A stretch of DNA of 64,000 nucleotides from Shinisaurus crocodilurus. Its lineage: Eukaryota > Chordata > Lepidosauria > Squamata > Shinisauridae. The stretch spans positions 30,555,140-30,619,139 of the forward strand of contig CM037888.1 in the NCBI GenBank assembly GCA_021292165.1. Direction: 5' to 3'. Made by a program: the position numbers and the translations under genes. Positions 11,321-21,997 of this stretch are shown piece by piece (the first letter of the stretch is position 1; every line of letters starts with the position of its first letter). The notes beneath the pieces are model-generated. The model was not told the DNA's origin. It saw nothing but the letters and a program-made list of their open reading frames with translations, and did not search any database.

Positions 11321-11945
11321 GAATCATAGAGTTGGAAGAGGCCTACAAGGCCATCAAGTCCAACCCCCTGCTCAGTGCAGGAATCCAGGTCAAAGCATCT
11401 CTGACAGATGGCCGTCCAGCTGCACCTTGAATGCCTCCAGAGTGGGAGAGCCCACGACCTCCCTAGGTAGTTGGTTCCCTTGTCTTATTGCTCTGACAGT
11501 CAGGAAATTTTTCCTGATGTTTAGGTGGAATCTGGGTTCCCGTAACTTGAGCCCATTATTCCTTGTCCTGCAAACTGGGATGATCGAGAAGAGATCCTGG
11601 CCCTCCTCTGTGTGACGACCCTTCAAGTACTGGAAGAGTGCGATCATATCTCCCCTCAGTCTCCTCTTCTGAAGGCTAAACATGCCCAGTTCTTTCAGTC
11701 TCTCCTCATAGGGCCTTGTTTCCAGTCCCTTTATCATCCTTGTTGCCCTCCTCTGAACCCTCTCCAGTTTGTCTACGTCCTTCTTAAAGTGTGGTGCCTA
11801 GAACTGGACGCAGTACTCAAGGTGGGGCCTAACCAGTGCAGAGTAAAGGGGAATTATCACTTCACGCGATTTGGAAGCTATACTTCTATTAATGCAGCCC
11901 AAAATAACATTTGCCTTCTTTGCAGCCACATCGCATCATAGAAGT
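11321..11945 (-). mobile_element. CR1 LINE 3' part
   Basis: Minus-strand text includes the conserved stretch translated KGLETRPYEERLKELGMFSL and the tail TTGGACTTGATGGCCTTGTA with CAACTCTATGATTC. Longest of the minus-strand CR1 pieces in the intergenic part. Confidence 0.8.
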
Positions 11946-12034
11946 GGTTTTGGCCAGTAGGAAAGCCAGTCCAGGAACAGATGTTCAACCAGTGCTGGAG
12001 GTTTGTAGACCGGGTGTAGTCCTGGATTAAGTGC

Positions 12035-12415
12035 TGCTCCTGCAGGGCCAGGCTGCTGCTGTGGTCAGGAATGCGTCAGTAGTTTTGTCTGGTGCATGCA
12101 GTGATGTTTTGTTTACATCCAGACTGGATTATTGCATTGTGGTCTACACGGGGCTGCCTTTTGAAGATGGCCTGCTACAGCAACCAGTTCAGAATTCCAG
12201 CAGCCAGCCAGCCGTCAAGGACCGGTTTATTTGGACACATAATCCCAGCTCTGTTTAATCTTCACTAGCTTCCAACTTGTTTCAGGTTCAATTCAAAGTG
12301 CTGGTTATGAACTTTATACCCCTAAGCGGCTTGGTCCGAGGGTACTTAAAAGGCCTGCCTGCTCCCAGGTGTGTCCGTTCACCCCCTTGAGATCTTGCAG
12401 AGGGGCTCTGCTCCA
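12035..12415 (+). mobile_element. L2-like LINE, 5' part of a split copy
   Basis: Translation contains SRLDYCIVVYTGLPFEDGLL, matching the L2 ORF2 C-terminal hallmark SRLDYCN-LYAGLP. It appears to resume at 13085 after a CR1 insertion. Confidence 0.65.
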
Positions 12416-13065
12416 CATCTGTGAGAAGAACTGTGCTGGATCAAACCAAAGGCCTCTCCAGGTGCCCATGGGAACAAAGTCTGCAAACAGGGCAGGACTG
12501 CAATAGCACCCTCCCACCCGTGTTCCCCAGCAACTGGTATTGAGGCATACTGCCTCAATACCAATAGAGCCATTGAGAGCCTTATCCTACAGTAAGAAGT
12601 GCCATGTTGGAACAGACCAAAGGCCTCTCCAGTCCAGCATTCAGTTCCCACAATGGCCAACCAGTTGCCCATGGGAAGCCCACAAGCAGGACATCGGCAC
12701 AGTAGATCCACTTGCATCTGCAGCAGCTGGCATACTGATACTGGAGGTCATTGGATAGCCATCAATGCATAGCCAGTGACAGCCTTATCCTCCATGAATT
12801 TGTCTAATCACCTTTTAAAGTGGGTGACCCTTGCTACATCTTGTGGTGGTGAATCCCATAGTTTAAAAATATGCTATCTGAAGTAGTACTTCGTTTTGTC
12901 TGTCCTGAAGCTTCCACCACACAGCTTCATGCTATGCTGACTACAGGTTTCAGTGTTTGGAGAGGTTATCCACATTCACCCCACCATGCATAATTTTATA
13001 CACCTCAATCATGTCCGTCCCCCCCCAAAAAAACCTCACCCTTTTTTCTGTGCTAAAAAGCCCCC
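12416..13065 (-). mobile_element. CR1 LINE pieces inserted in L2
   Basis: Two or more minus-strand CR1 3'UTR segments (for example GTTCCCCAGCAACTGGTAT at about 12520 and GGCCAACCAGTTGCCCATGG at about 12656), then CCTTTTAAAGTGGGTGACC and related text to about 13060. Flanked by L2 on both sides in one orientation, so probably nested. Confidence 0.6.
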
Positions 13066-13084
13066 AACTTAATCCGAGGTTAGA

Positions 13085-13410
13085 CTGGTGGGTATGCAAG
13101 TCAGAGCCTTCTCAGTGGTGGCACCTAGGCTTTGGAACTACCCTGCCCCAGGAGGCCCACTTGAGCTCCCCTCTCTCAACCTTCTGAAGGGCTGTTAAGA
13201 AGACAGTTCTTTCAAAACTTGGCTTTAATGTTTAGTGATCCTCTGTTTGGGTATCTAGTCTGGGGGTTGCTACCTTATTATGGGTGTTTAATAACTGTGT
13301 ATTGATGGATGACATGCTTGTTTTTATTGTGTCATTTTATTCTGGATATAAACTGCATTGAAGGATGCTTGTATGGCGGAAAGGCAGCATGTAAACATCA
13401 TAGATAAATG
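13085..13410 (+). mobile_element. L2-like LINE, 3' part of a split copy
   Basis: Text such as GAGCCTTCTCAGTGGTGGCA and CTTTGGAACTACCCTGCC corresponds to the L2 ORF C-terminus, followed by an AT-rich 3'UTR with GATATAAACTGCATTGAA. Confidence 0.6.
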
Positions 13411-14561
13411 TACTGCCATCTGAGCCAGTAGTGGTCACCACACCTTGTGGCAGTGAGTTCCAAATGCACTTATATAAAAGAGAGAACATGGCAAAAGAGC
13501 AAAATCTACTGCTTTTATTTTCCTTTTTTAAACAAGCATGAGGTAGTTGTTGTGTTAAGGAGAGAAAAAAACACAATAGAGAAATAGCAGTAAAAATGCT
13601 ACACTAGAACACACACTACTAATGTTTTTTTTTCCTTTTTATATAAAATTAAATAATATAAAGATGCTCTGAGGAAATAAAAAATAAACTGTCATACATT
13701 AAAAAGGAGAAAAAGAGAGAGATCAATACCTAAAATATTAGGTACAAGAACCATCTGGCAGGAAATTTATCCTGGGTGAGCTCCAGTGGAATGAAGGGGA
13801 GACATGAATGGAGACCCCACCCACCCACCCATTTCAGTGGGGCTTGCACAGGAGAAATTCCCATAGGATCGTGGCCTATGTTAACACAAACATCCAGGCT
13901 GGTGAGGTGGCCCAGTACCTGGAGAAGGTTCTCTAATTTTCGGTACAAGTTGTTAGAAGCACTCGCAGAGTGTGTAATAAGAGGTTGCAGGATCTGCCGG
14001 CTAGAAAGGGGCGCTGGTATGGAGGCCGCTTCCCAGTGGAAATTCAACAAAAACAAAAGACCTCCCTGTGCATAGAAAGCCAGCCACAGTCAGGGCGAAG
14101 ACTAGACTGGAACCATCTTCCTGGCTTGCTGGGGGCTTTTTTTTTTTTGCTTTATTCCGCAGAGGAAGTTCAAGCATGCAAAAAAAACCCATCACCCCTC
14201 ATCCTAAAGTGGCATGATCCAGGAAAAGCTGCAGGCAGCTCTTCTTGGCCAGCGCCTCACTGGAGCCAGCGGTTTGCGCGCAACAGCAGCTCCCCATACA
14301 GGCTGGGCAAACTTCTTCTCACTGCGGCAAAACTATTGTGAGCTGGAGTTGCAGCAGGCAGGCAGGCAGGGGAAACAATCCTAGCGCCGGTGGAGGTGGC
14401 CACTCTCTGACCGGCATGTTGCCAACTGGAGATGGAACGGAGGGAAATCCCAAGGGAGATCTCCACCTGCAGCCCGTGTTTCTGGGCAGTTCCCCATACC
14501 CATCTGTCCACCCCAACCCACCCTCCTGCATCTGGCTGGAACTAAAGGGCTCCATTTAACC

Positions 14562-14628
14562 CACTGTTCTCCAACCTTGGGTCCCCAGATGTTTTTGGCC
14601 TACAACTCCCAGCATGCCCCAGCCAGCA
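14562..14628. mobile_element. half copy of the palindromic hAT MITE
   Basis: Left arm only: CTGTTCTCCAACCTTGGGTC and on to CCCAGCATGCCCCAGCCAGC. Confidence 0.65.
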
Positions 14629-14850
14629 CTGGGTGGCTGATTTAACCACTAGAGGAGCCTGGGTGAGCCATGGGCTAACTGGAGAATATCTGCGGACTGG
14701 ATTCAGCCTATGGGTCGCCAGCTGTCTAGCGCCGATAGAAAGGGATTACTGAGGTGGCCTGCTGACCAAAGGCAAGTAGAAAAGGGTTTGCCGTGTTGTT
14801 CACACGGGGTCATCCCCCTTTGTAGAGCTCCAATATGGAAAGATGCTTTA

Positions 14851-14950
14851 GGGCGCAATCCTACGCATGTTTAGGCAGGAAAAGTCCTAGAACTCCCAGC
14901 TGGGAGTTGTAGGAAGTTTTTCTGTCTAAATACGCATAGGATTGCGCCCT
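14851..14950. mobile_element. palindromic MITE, GGGCGCAATCCTA family
   Basis: Near-perfect inverted ends GGGCGCAATCCTACGCATGT and ACGCATAGGATTGCGCCC. Flanks TTTA and TAAC suggest a TA-type target duplication, so possibly a Tc1/mariner-like or Harbinger-like origin rather than hAT. Confidence 0.75.
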
Positions 14951-15895
14951 AACTTTCATATTTCCTGGGGGGAGAAGAAGGGAATCCAGGTTTTCCTCCA
15001 CTTGTAACACACCTACTTAAAATAGAAGGTCATTTGCCAACACTTTATCATTACGGTAGGGCTGTAGCTATGCCTACTTATGCAGCTCTGGTGGCGCCGT
15101 TTCAGGAGGAACTCTGGCTGAATGTGGCTGTCCCAAGAGAAGCGATGTGGTGCAGGAAAGCCCAGCCTCAGCCCCAACACTTCTCTTGACGTGGTGCCAA
15201 GTGCAAACACGGCAATCACACCAGCAGGCGTGCCCAACTGCAGTGCATCTCATACACGTCCATTGGGGAACGGGGCACTTTGGGTGCATAATGCACCTGC
15301 AGTTCCTATTGATGTAGACACAGTTGACACGGTCTATCAAGCAAGGCAAGTTGGCCAGAAAGCCTGCAGTACAAGTTAATGCACTTTAGAACGAAAGGAA
15401 CAAGATCACTGACCGAATTTCTAGTTGCCTCTTTAACCATCCTGATGCTCGTACAAGAAAATCACACCCAAGCAACTGTGACGGGAAAATGTCGCCTGAT
15501 TTCAGTGTTAAAGAGTGGAGACAGACAATCGTTTTTAAGAGAGTTGAAGGTGGCTTGAGAAAGACAAACACTTCCTGTGGTGGACGTGAACATGCCTTTT
15601 GCCCCACTGTCACCTCTGGTCAAGTGGGTTTGGCAGGTTTCTGAAACAATACAAAACCCTACCAAATCAATGTAACCAGGGGTAAAAGTGGTATGAGTAT
15701 ACAGACCAATCAGCAACCAGCTCGCTTTCAAACTGCCTTCAACTCCAAAGGCGCTATTGTCTGTCTCTAATCTTACTTTTCTCTATTTAACTCTCTAAAC
15801 AGACTTGTGCAGGGAAGGGGGGGGGGAGATTCTTTAACAATCACCTTAATGAAACGTGTTTGCAAAAATGCAAATTTATGTTATCTTAATGCAAA

Positions 15896-15901
15896 TTTAT
15901 T
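15896..15901 (-). terminator. IGDCC4: candidate IGDCC4 polyadenylation signal
   Basis: AATAAA on the minus strand, the first I see downstream of the stop codon at 17165. It would give a 3'UTR of roughly 1.3 kb containing the 5S-headed SINE at 16078-16262. No transcript evidence is available. Confidence 0.3.
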
Positions 15902-17164
15902 CTCAGCATTCCCAGTTAAGGATGCTGTTGGGTTTGGGGATTAAAAGGGGGAGGGGTAGAAGTATTAATTTTGGCAAATTGATACTTAATATTATTAAAT
16001 TATTAGTTGTTTTTTTTAAAAATAAAATAAATCAACAAGTCTTTAAGACTTATTTTTTAAAATCCCTTAAGGTTGATACAGGCCTGTGGCTCATGCTGGC
16101 TCAGCTTGTCTGAGCGTGGAAAGCTAAGCAGGGTCAGGCCTGGTTTTCACTTGGATGGGAGACCCCTCCTCTAGTTTCCTGCATTGAGCAGGGGATTGGA
16201 CTCGATGGCCTTGTAGGCCCCTTCCAACTCTATGATCTTTGAATCTATGAATCTATGAATTTCAAAAGCACCCCTTCCCCCTAACGCTGCATATGTAGTT
16301 ACTACGGTCGGCACCAGACATTGGGAAAGTTGGGCAGTCAGACATCCTTCTTGGCCACCGCCGCCCTCTGCACTGAGGGGCCCACCAACTGCACACTAAT
16401 GGCATGGAGTGGTGGTGATGGCCCAGACAGCCAAGAGCCAGTGCACCCCAGCGCCGTCCGTTTAGCCAAAGTGAGAGCCCCGCCGTGCGCAGCGAAAAGC
16501 ACAAGGGAACCTGGGATCCTCAGCCCCATGGGACCTATTCCTCTCCACCTCTGGTTCCTTGTGTTCAGACAGTTCTGGGCCCCCGCTAAGCCCAATTGTC
16601 AAACGGGACCTGCAAAAGCTGGAACAGGGAAACCGGTTGACCTTGCAGCGGGCAGATGAGCACGAGGGGCACAATGCAAGTTCCATGGGCCAACTAAAGC
16701 ATTTCCCCTACAGTGACTGGCCACATGGTGGCAGCGTGGGGTTGCGCGGGCCAGAGGGTAATGTCTCGGGTGGGGCGGTGGAAAGGGCCTGAGCAGGGCT
16801 TTGCATTGCCTACTCCAGTCCATTGTGCCCCCTTGGCAAAAAGTCTGCTCGATTCTCAGCAGCCTCTTTGCCGAGTGGGTATTTGCAGGAGGTGTGGGAA
16901 GAGAAACGACTCACAAAGCCAGGGGGGGGGGGAGAGCAGCAGCCTCTGGGCCCCCAAAGCAAAGGCAAAATGTTGGATCTCTTTACGGGCGGGGGGGGGC
17001 AGATCTCTTGAGTGAAAACTTCAGGGGAGGCATGGCTGCACCCACTTCTCCTCCAAACCGTGAGCTGTGAGGCTGTTTAGTACCATCGAGGGCTAAAGCC
17101 TTACTGAAAAGGGATTATGTTACTTCTAGCTCTGCTGTGGTCCAGGATTCAGTCTGTGCTCTCT
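15902..17164 (-). other. IGDCC4: probable IGDCC4 3'UTR
   Basis: Sequence following the stop codon. Positions 16270-17164 are moderately GC-rich with poly-G runs near 16923 and 16989. Position 15950-16060 is A/T-rich, and a 5S-headed SINE is embedded at 16078-16262. The 3' end is uncertain. Confidence 0.35.
16078..16262 (+). mobile_element. 5S-rRNA-headed SINE with CR1-like tail, copy 2
   Basis: Plus-strand copy and the clearest one. The head GCCTGTGGC... leads to AGCTAAGCAGGGTCAGGCC (16122-16140, 5S A box and intermediate element) and GGATGGGAGACC (16153-16164, 5S C box). The tail TTGGACTCGATGGCCTTGTA then CTTCCAACTCTATGATC ends in ATCTATGA repeats, the hallmark CR1 end. Confidence 0.8.
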
Positions 17165-17701
17165 TCAAAGATGGTGGACACACGCCACGTTCTCAAACAC
17201 GGAGGGCGGGTTGATTCTACTAGAAAGGCCGCCGCACAGAAGGGCCCGGGGCTGGCCTGTGGAGAAAGCATCGCACGGGATCGCCTGTGTGTCCTCTCCC
17301 CCTTCCTGAAGGGAGTTGGAGTCCCCACTCCCCACCGAGTCCAGGCTTTCACCAGCCTTGGGGAAGCCAGTGGCCATCTCGAGAAGCCCAGCCGCCGCCA
17401 TCTTGTGAGTCTGCCGGTCAGTTCTTAGCAAGGCACCCGGGGCCTCGAGGCCGCTCTCGTCTCTCCGGTCCTGAGCTTCTTTGCTGAGCCTCTGCTTAGA
17501 GGAGCTGGGAGAAGCCTCTTGAGGCAGGCCCTCCGTGGGGAGGTGTTCTGGGTCACAGTCCTCAGAGAGAGCCACCTCTGTGTCCGGCGTGCGAAACTGG
17601 GTGTCACAATCTCGGTCAGAGGCCAAGAAATCGGAATGGACAATGACCTCTGCTTCTACCTGGTTGAAGCTGCTGGGTGTGTATTCCTTGTTCACTTCGT
17701 T
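17165..17701 (-). CDS. IGDCC4: IGDCC4 last exon: cytoplasmic C-terminus and stop
   Basis: Acceptor TAATCTAG|AACGAAGTG, phase 0, then 178 codons and TGA at 17167-17165. It opens NEVNKEYTPSSF and then NQVEAEVIVHSDF, the most conserved cytoplasmic motif of IGDCC4. The following ~150 residues are acidic, Ser/Glu/Asp-rich and low in hydrophobics, apparently disordered, and end SVFENVACVHHL. That ending does not resemble the C-terminus I know for mammalian IGDCC4, so the tail has diverged or uses a different stop. No catalytic domain is present. Confidence 0.93.
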   Translation of the reverse strand, partial: NEVNKEYTPSSFNQVEAEVIVHSDFLASDRDCDTQFRTPDTEVALSEDCDPEHLPTEGLPQEASPSSSKQRLSKEAQDRRDESGLEAPGALLRTDRQTHKMAAAGLLEMATGFPKAGESLDSVGSGDSNSLQEGGEDTQAIPCDAFSTGQPRALLCGGLSSRINPPSVFENVACVHHL

Positions 17702-17989
17702 CTAGATTAGAAACAGATGAGGGGGGAAAGAGGGAACGTGGGTGAAATATTTCCACGTGCGCCTACGGTGTAGGCCCGACATACCGAAACATGTACCATC
17801 ACAAAAGCGCCCGGGCAAACATTCACCTCCCATTCTCATTTCTATATTTCTTTTTAATCGGTTAAATTATTTGATAAAAAACGTGCACCCAAGTAATTGG
17901 GCAGAAGATTGTGAGGAAATTGGTATTTTTAATGCAAGTACTCAGAAAACATTCAGGTGCCTGGTGCCCCCACTCACAGAAGGGAAGGC

Positions 17990-18519
17990 CTCTTCCAACA
18001 TGGTAAAAATATACAAAAAGGGACTATGTTTAAGATCCTGACAGAAACAAAGCATAGAAACTTAAAAGTCAAGAGAAATATATATAATATCCAAAAATAT
18101 AAGCATGAAGATATAGTGAAATAGACTAAATTTTATAATATAATATAAAGATTTACAGAAATATATTTTTAAAAATTATTATATATATAAAACATGTATA
18201 AGACAGAAACAATTAGACATGTAAGATACAGCTTCTCTAGGGCTGAAGATGATAATAAATGTCCTTTCAGACTTGAGGACCTTTATCTCTAGATGAAGTA
18301 TTGTTAGTGCCAATGTTTTTTGTTTGGCACTAACATCTAGAGATAAAGGTCCTCAAGTCTGAAAGGACATTTATTATCATCTTCAGCCCTAGAGAAGCTG
18401 TATCTTACATGTCTAATTGTTTCTGTCTTATACATGTTTTATATATATAATAATTTTTTAAACAATATTTCTGTAAATCTTTATATTATATTATAAAATT
18501 TAGACTCTTCCAACATGGT
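17990..18519. mobile_element. 500-bp hairpin insertion with 15-bp target duplication
   Basis: CTCTTCCAACATGGT occurs at 17990-18004 and again at 18505-18519. Between them are about 117 bp of A-rich unique sequence and then a giant inverted repeat: arm 18122-18302 pairs with 18325-18504 around a loop that is itself a small hairpin (GTTAGTGCCAA / TTTGGCACTAAC). Arms carry the motif CCTCAAGTCTGAAAGGACAT. The 15-bp duplication suggests target-primed (LINE or Penelope-like) insertion rather than a DNA transposon. It lies in the last IGDCC4 intron. Confidence 0.85.
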
Positions 18520-18951
18520 GCCAAATGTATATACGGGCATGCCTCTTCTAAAAACAAACATACCAGGAACTGCCCTTTCATTCTGAACTCTTGCTTCATT
18601 CTTGTCAATTTAATTCACGAGTGAACAGCACAATCCTTTGGCCGCTAGACAGAGTCTAGACAGCCACCAAATTTCTCAAGAGTCCCAGCTCCAACCTCGG
18701 AAGCTTGCTCCAAGGTTGGAGCTGGGACTCCGAACTCGGCATGCCCTCCCCCCCCCGCCCTTTCAGCCAGTGTGGAAAGAACCGCGCTGGCTGCAGCTCC
18801 GAGGTCGCAAGAGTGTTTTGCGTGGCGGGAGGAGCAAGGAAGTGCCCTTTGCCCCTGCGCTCCTCCCGCCATGCATGGGGTGCCTGCAGTCCTCCGAGTT
18901 ACAGGAGGGTTACAGGCAGCCTCATTGGGTTGCACCCTAAATTGACTAACA

Positions 18952-19086
18952 CAGTGTTCTCCAACCTTGGGTCCCCAGATGCTTTTGGCCTACAACTCCC
19001 AGCATGCCCCAGCCAGCTATGCTGGCTGGGGCATGCTGGGAGTTGTAGGCCAAAAGCATCTGGGGACCCAAGGTTGGAGAACACTG
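18952..19086. mobile_element. palindromic hAT MITE, CAGTGTTCTCC subfamily
   Basis: CAGTGTTCTCCAACCTTGGG at one end and the exact complement at the other, with a CCCAGCATGCCCCAGCCAGC core mirrored about a short centre. Perfect 8-bp duplication GACTAACA at 18944-18951 and 19087-19094. Confidence 0.93.
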
Positions 19087-19171
19087 GACTAACATAACCC
19101 CTGTTCTTCTGTTCAGCCTGTACCAGCCCCACGAGGCACCTTGTCCAGGGCCACACATGGTTGGACTATGG

Positions 19172-19305
19172 CAGTGTTCTCCAACCTTGGGTCCCCAGAT
19201 GTTTTGGCCTACAACTCCCAGCATGCCCCAGCCAGCATAGTTGGCTGGGGCATGCTGGGAGTTGTAGGCCAAAAACATCTGGGGACCCAAGGTTGGAGAA
19301 CACTG
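19172..19305. mobile_element. palindromic hAT MITE, CAGTGTTCTCC subfamily
   Basis: Second copy 85 bp from the previous one, with its own perfect duplication GACTATGG (19164-19171 and 19306-19313), so an independent insertion rather than a tandem duplication. Confidence 0.93.
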
Positions 19306-19313
19306 GACTATGG

Positions 19314-19580
19314 AGTCCACTGCCACAAGATGGTGGTGAGGGCCACTAGCTTAGTTGTCATTCAAAGACACATTCATGGAGGAGGAGGAGGCAATCAAGT
19401 GCTACTCCTCATAGGCTTCAGAAAATGAATGTCTCTGAATTACCAGTTGGGAGCAAGAGGAGGGGGGGCCCTCTTGCCTCCACATGTCCTGCTTGTGGGT
19501 TTCCCACAGGCATCTGGTTGGCCACTGGGAAACAGAATGCTAGGCCACATGTGGCAGTGGGTGGCTAAGTTGGGGGCTGC
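19314..19580 (+). mobile_element. CR1 LINE 3'UTR fragment
   Basis: GAGTCCACTGCCACAAGATG, then TGTCCTGCTTGTGGGTTTCC and CTGGTTGGCCACTGGGAA match the 3'UTR text shared by the copies at 27060, 41340 and 56462. Confidence 0.55.
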
Positions 19581-20039
19581 ATGCCACTGGGTGTGTTTGA
19601 AATTGGTAAAAGACGGGGCCAGGGCTGGTATCCCCTCCACAGATGGAGGCATGCTTGAATTCCTCTTTCTCCCCTCGTCCCTTTCCTGGGTAGTGGTGGG
19701 AACAGCCATTGATCCTACTACTGCCACCAACGGCTTACTCGCCAGTGATGAGTGAGCATCACTGGTGGCTAGGAGCAGCTGCTGCTCAGAAGGCTGAAAG
19801 CAAAGCAGCAGCGGCGGCGGCTGCCCCCAGCTGCCCATCACTCACTTATTCACCCAGGTGAGTGAGCAAAAGGTTGGCAGCAGGGGGATGAGGCGCCACC
19901 TGCTTTCTCCTGTGAGAAAGGGGAGAGATCACAGCTCAGGGGCAGAGCCCACACTAAGCTACCTGGACCAGCGGCCTGAATCGGTCCAGGGAAGCGTACG
20001 ATGTCCCTGGGTGGCAGCTGGCCCCTCCCGCCACCACCG

Positions 20040-21070
20040 ATGGCTCGCCAAGGCCAGCGGGCGAGCGACAAATCCTCAGAAGCATAAAGAGCCGCCCGAC
20101 ACGGCCCGTTCTCAGGATCCGCTCGGCCTGCAGAGTGCTGCAGCTCCCCCTGGTGGCCTGATAAAGCAGGCAGACAGGTCTACTTTGCGAATACTTGCAG
20201 GATTAACACCGGACCTGTAGGTGTTCACAGGGTTAGGGCCAGTCCACTCACGCAGACCAGCTGGGAGCCACAGGAAGGCCGATAAGAGGCTTCCTGGTCC
20301 AGCCTAGCTTTGCCACAACACGAATCTTTGCGGTGGTTGCTTTGTGTTCTTGCTCTGGTGGCCGCCTCCCGCCTTGCTACGCTGTCCTCTGTGTCCTGAC
20401 CTCGCCTGTTCCTGACTCTTCTCGTCACCTCTGGCCCTGCATACCTTGCCGGTATTTCGACCCTGTTTGTTACTGACTTCATCTTCGCCTCTGGCCCTGC
20501 GACACCTTACCGGTATCTGACCTTGGGTACTACTGACTTCCTCTTTGCCTCTGGCCCTGCGACACCATGCCAGTATTTGCCCACACAGTGTTTCTGACTC
20601 TGCACTCGCCGTGGTGCCGCAACACCTCTGCCGTCCCTGGTCCCAGCATGCCCTGCCCTGATATGCCTGCCACCTACGCCCTGGACGGCGAGCAAGTGAT
20701 TGACAGAAGCAACACGAGCAACAGCCACGGCCCTTTCAGTGCAGCAAATGAAAGCAGAAGGATTCGCTGACACCACAGGCAGTAGCAAAGCATCAAATGG
20801 GCCTTCCGGAGGGGGCCCAGTGTTCCCTGCGGCGCCCAGAGGGAGACAATGCTGGGTGGTGTTCCCACCTAGGGATTGGCCGTCAGACTTACCGGGGTGC
20901 TGGAGCCTCATCATATGAGGCCAATCCCTGTCAACAGCCCTATGGTGTGCTCTGCTTACAGAATGGCATTCCTTCTGGTCAACCAGACAACCAGGTATAG
21001 CGGGCAAAAGCCAGGGAGCGAAACAGAACCTCACAGTCCCCCAACGTTCTGTGAGCCCTTTAAACAGGAA
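20040..21070. repeat. unclassified repeat-like block with a 60-bp tandem triplet
   Basis: GC-rich, unlike the flanking intron. CCTCTGGCCCTGC recurs at exactly 60-bp steps (20428, 20488, 20548), defining three imperfect units with TACTGACTTC and ACCGGTAT motifs. The style (repeated CTGAC and CTGCC text, AT-poor) recalls lizard LTR retrotransposon termini or leaders, but no paired LTR, primer site or gag/pol motif was identified. A 190-codon minus-strand frame at 20507-21079 has no recognisable motif and I do not call it a gene. Confidence 0.4.
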
Positions 21071-21114
21071 GAAGGACATCCAAACAGGAAGCGTCCCCTG
21101 CTGGGAATACGCAC

Positions 21115-21276
21115 CGTGACGACCTCATAAACCAGAGCTTGCAACAAGAGCTTTTGCCCCCCGTTGGGCGCCATTTTCAGCGATCCGTTCAAAGCCATGG
21201 TCGGCTCTTTTGGAACTGTGTCTCCATAGCTAGCAATGCTATTTGCCCAGCTGGTCAGCGATTTCTCCCAAGGAGG
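21115..21276 (-). CDS. IGDCC4: IGDCC4 exon: cytoplasmic tail, middle
   Basis: Acceptor CTTTCCATCCTGTAG|CCTCCT and donor GTCACG|GTGCGT; 54 codons, phase 0 at both ends. It begins PPWEKSLTSWANSIASYGDT and contains GGQKLLLQALVYEVVT, which matches the LLLQALVYDAI stretch of the human protein. The first half is poorly conserved. It is the most isolated tail exon: 8.4 kb from the previous exon and 3.4 kb from the next. Confidence 0.85.
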
Positions 21277-21639
21277 CTACAGGATGGAAAGGAAAGGAAA
21301 TTATTTCTGGTGCCACGTACTCCTTACCCACATACTATTTATTTATTTAAAATGTTTTTCTACCACCCTTCATTCTGTTTAGAATTCCAGGGTGCTGTAC
21401 AAATTATTCAGTCATAACATAATATTCAGCAATACAAAAAAAAAAACCTTGGCTAAACACCTTAATTTTAAAAAATATATGCAAATTAAGATGGCTGGGT
21501 GAACAAAAACACCGGAAAGATGGCAACATGGATGCCTACCCTAGCTCTGAAAGCGGCACTTGGAAAAGGGCCTCGGCAAAAGAGCTTAATGTACAGGCTG
21601 GTTGACATGGGAAGACCCCTACCCATCTAGGGCTTAATA

Positions 21640-21995
21640 AGTAAAAACACCAGCACATTGAATTGGATGTGGAAGTGAATAGGTGGCCAGCTAAGTTCTT
21701 TTAAGACTGGTGTAATGCACTTAAGACTGATGTACCAACCAAAACTCTGGTGGCCATACACTGCACCAATGGAAGCTCCTGAGCTGCCTTCAAGGGCAGC
21801 CCCATATATAACACATTGTAGTAGTCCAAATAGGAGGTTACCAAAATAGGGATGGCCATGGACAGACTATCCCTGTCCAGAAATTCTTGCAGCTAGCAAA
21901 CCAGCCAACGCTGGCAAAAGGCACTCAGTGGCACCGAGGCCAGTTTGGCCATTAGTGACAAAGCTGGATCTAGGAGTACCCCCAAGGAGGCATAC
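21640..21995 (-). mobile_element. L2-like LINE fragment
   Basis: Text such as AATTGGATGTGGAAGTGAAT and TGTAGTAGTCCAAATAGGAG parallels the better preserved minus-strand L2 copy at 25700-26130 (TACAGTAGTCTAAACGGGAT). Confidence 0.5.
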
Positions 21996-21997
21996 CT

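Noticed and set aside
16122..16164. Functional 5S rRNA gene
   Set aside because: Only the internal promoter part is conserved; the 3' half of 5S is replaced by a CR1 tail in all four copies.
20507..21079. 190-codon minus-strand frame next to an IGDCC4 exon
   Set aside because: No recognisable domain, no supporting splice signals, and it lies in a repeat-like GC-rich block.
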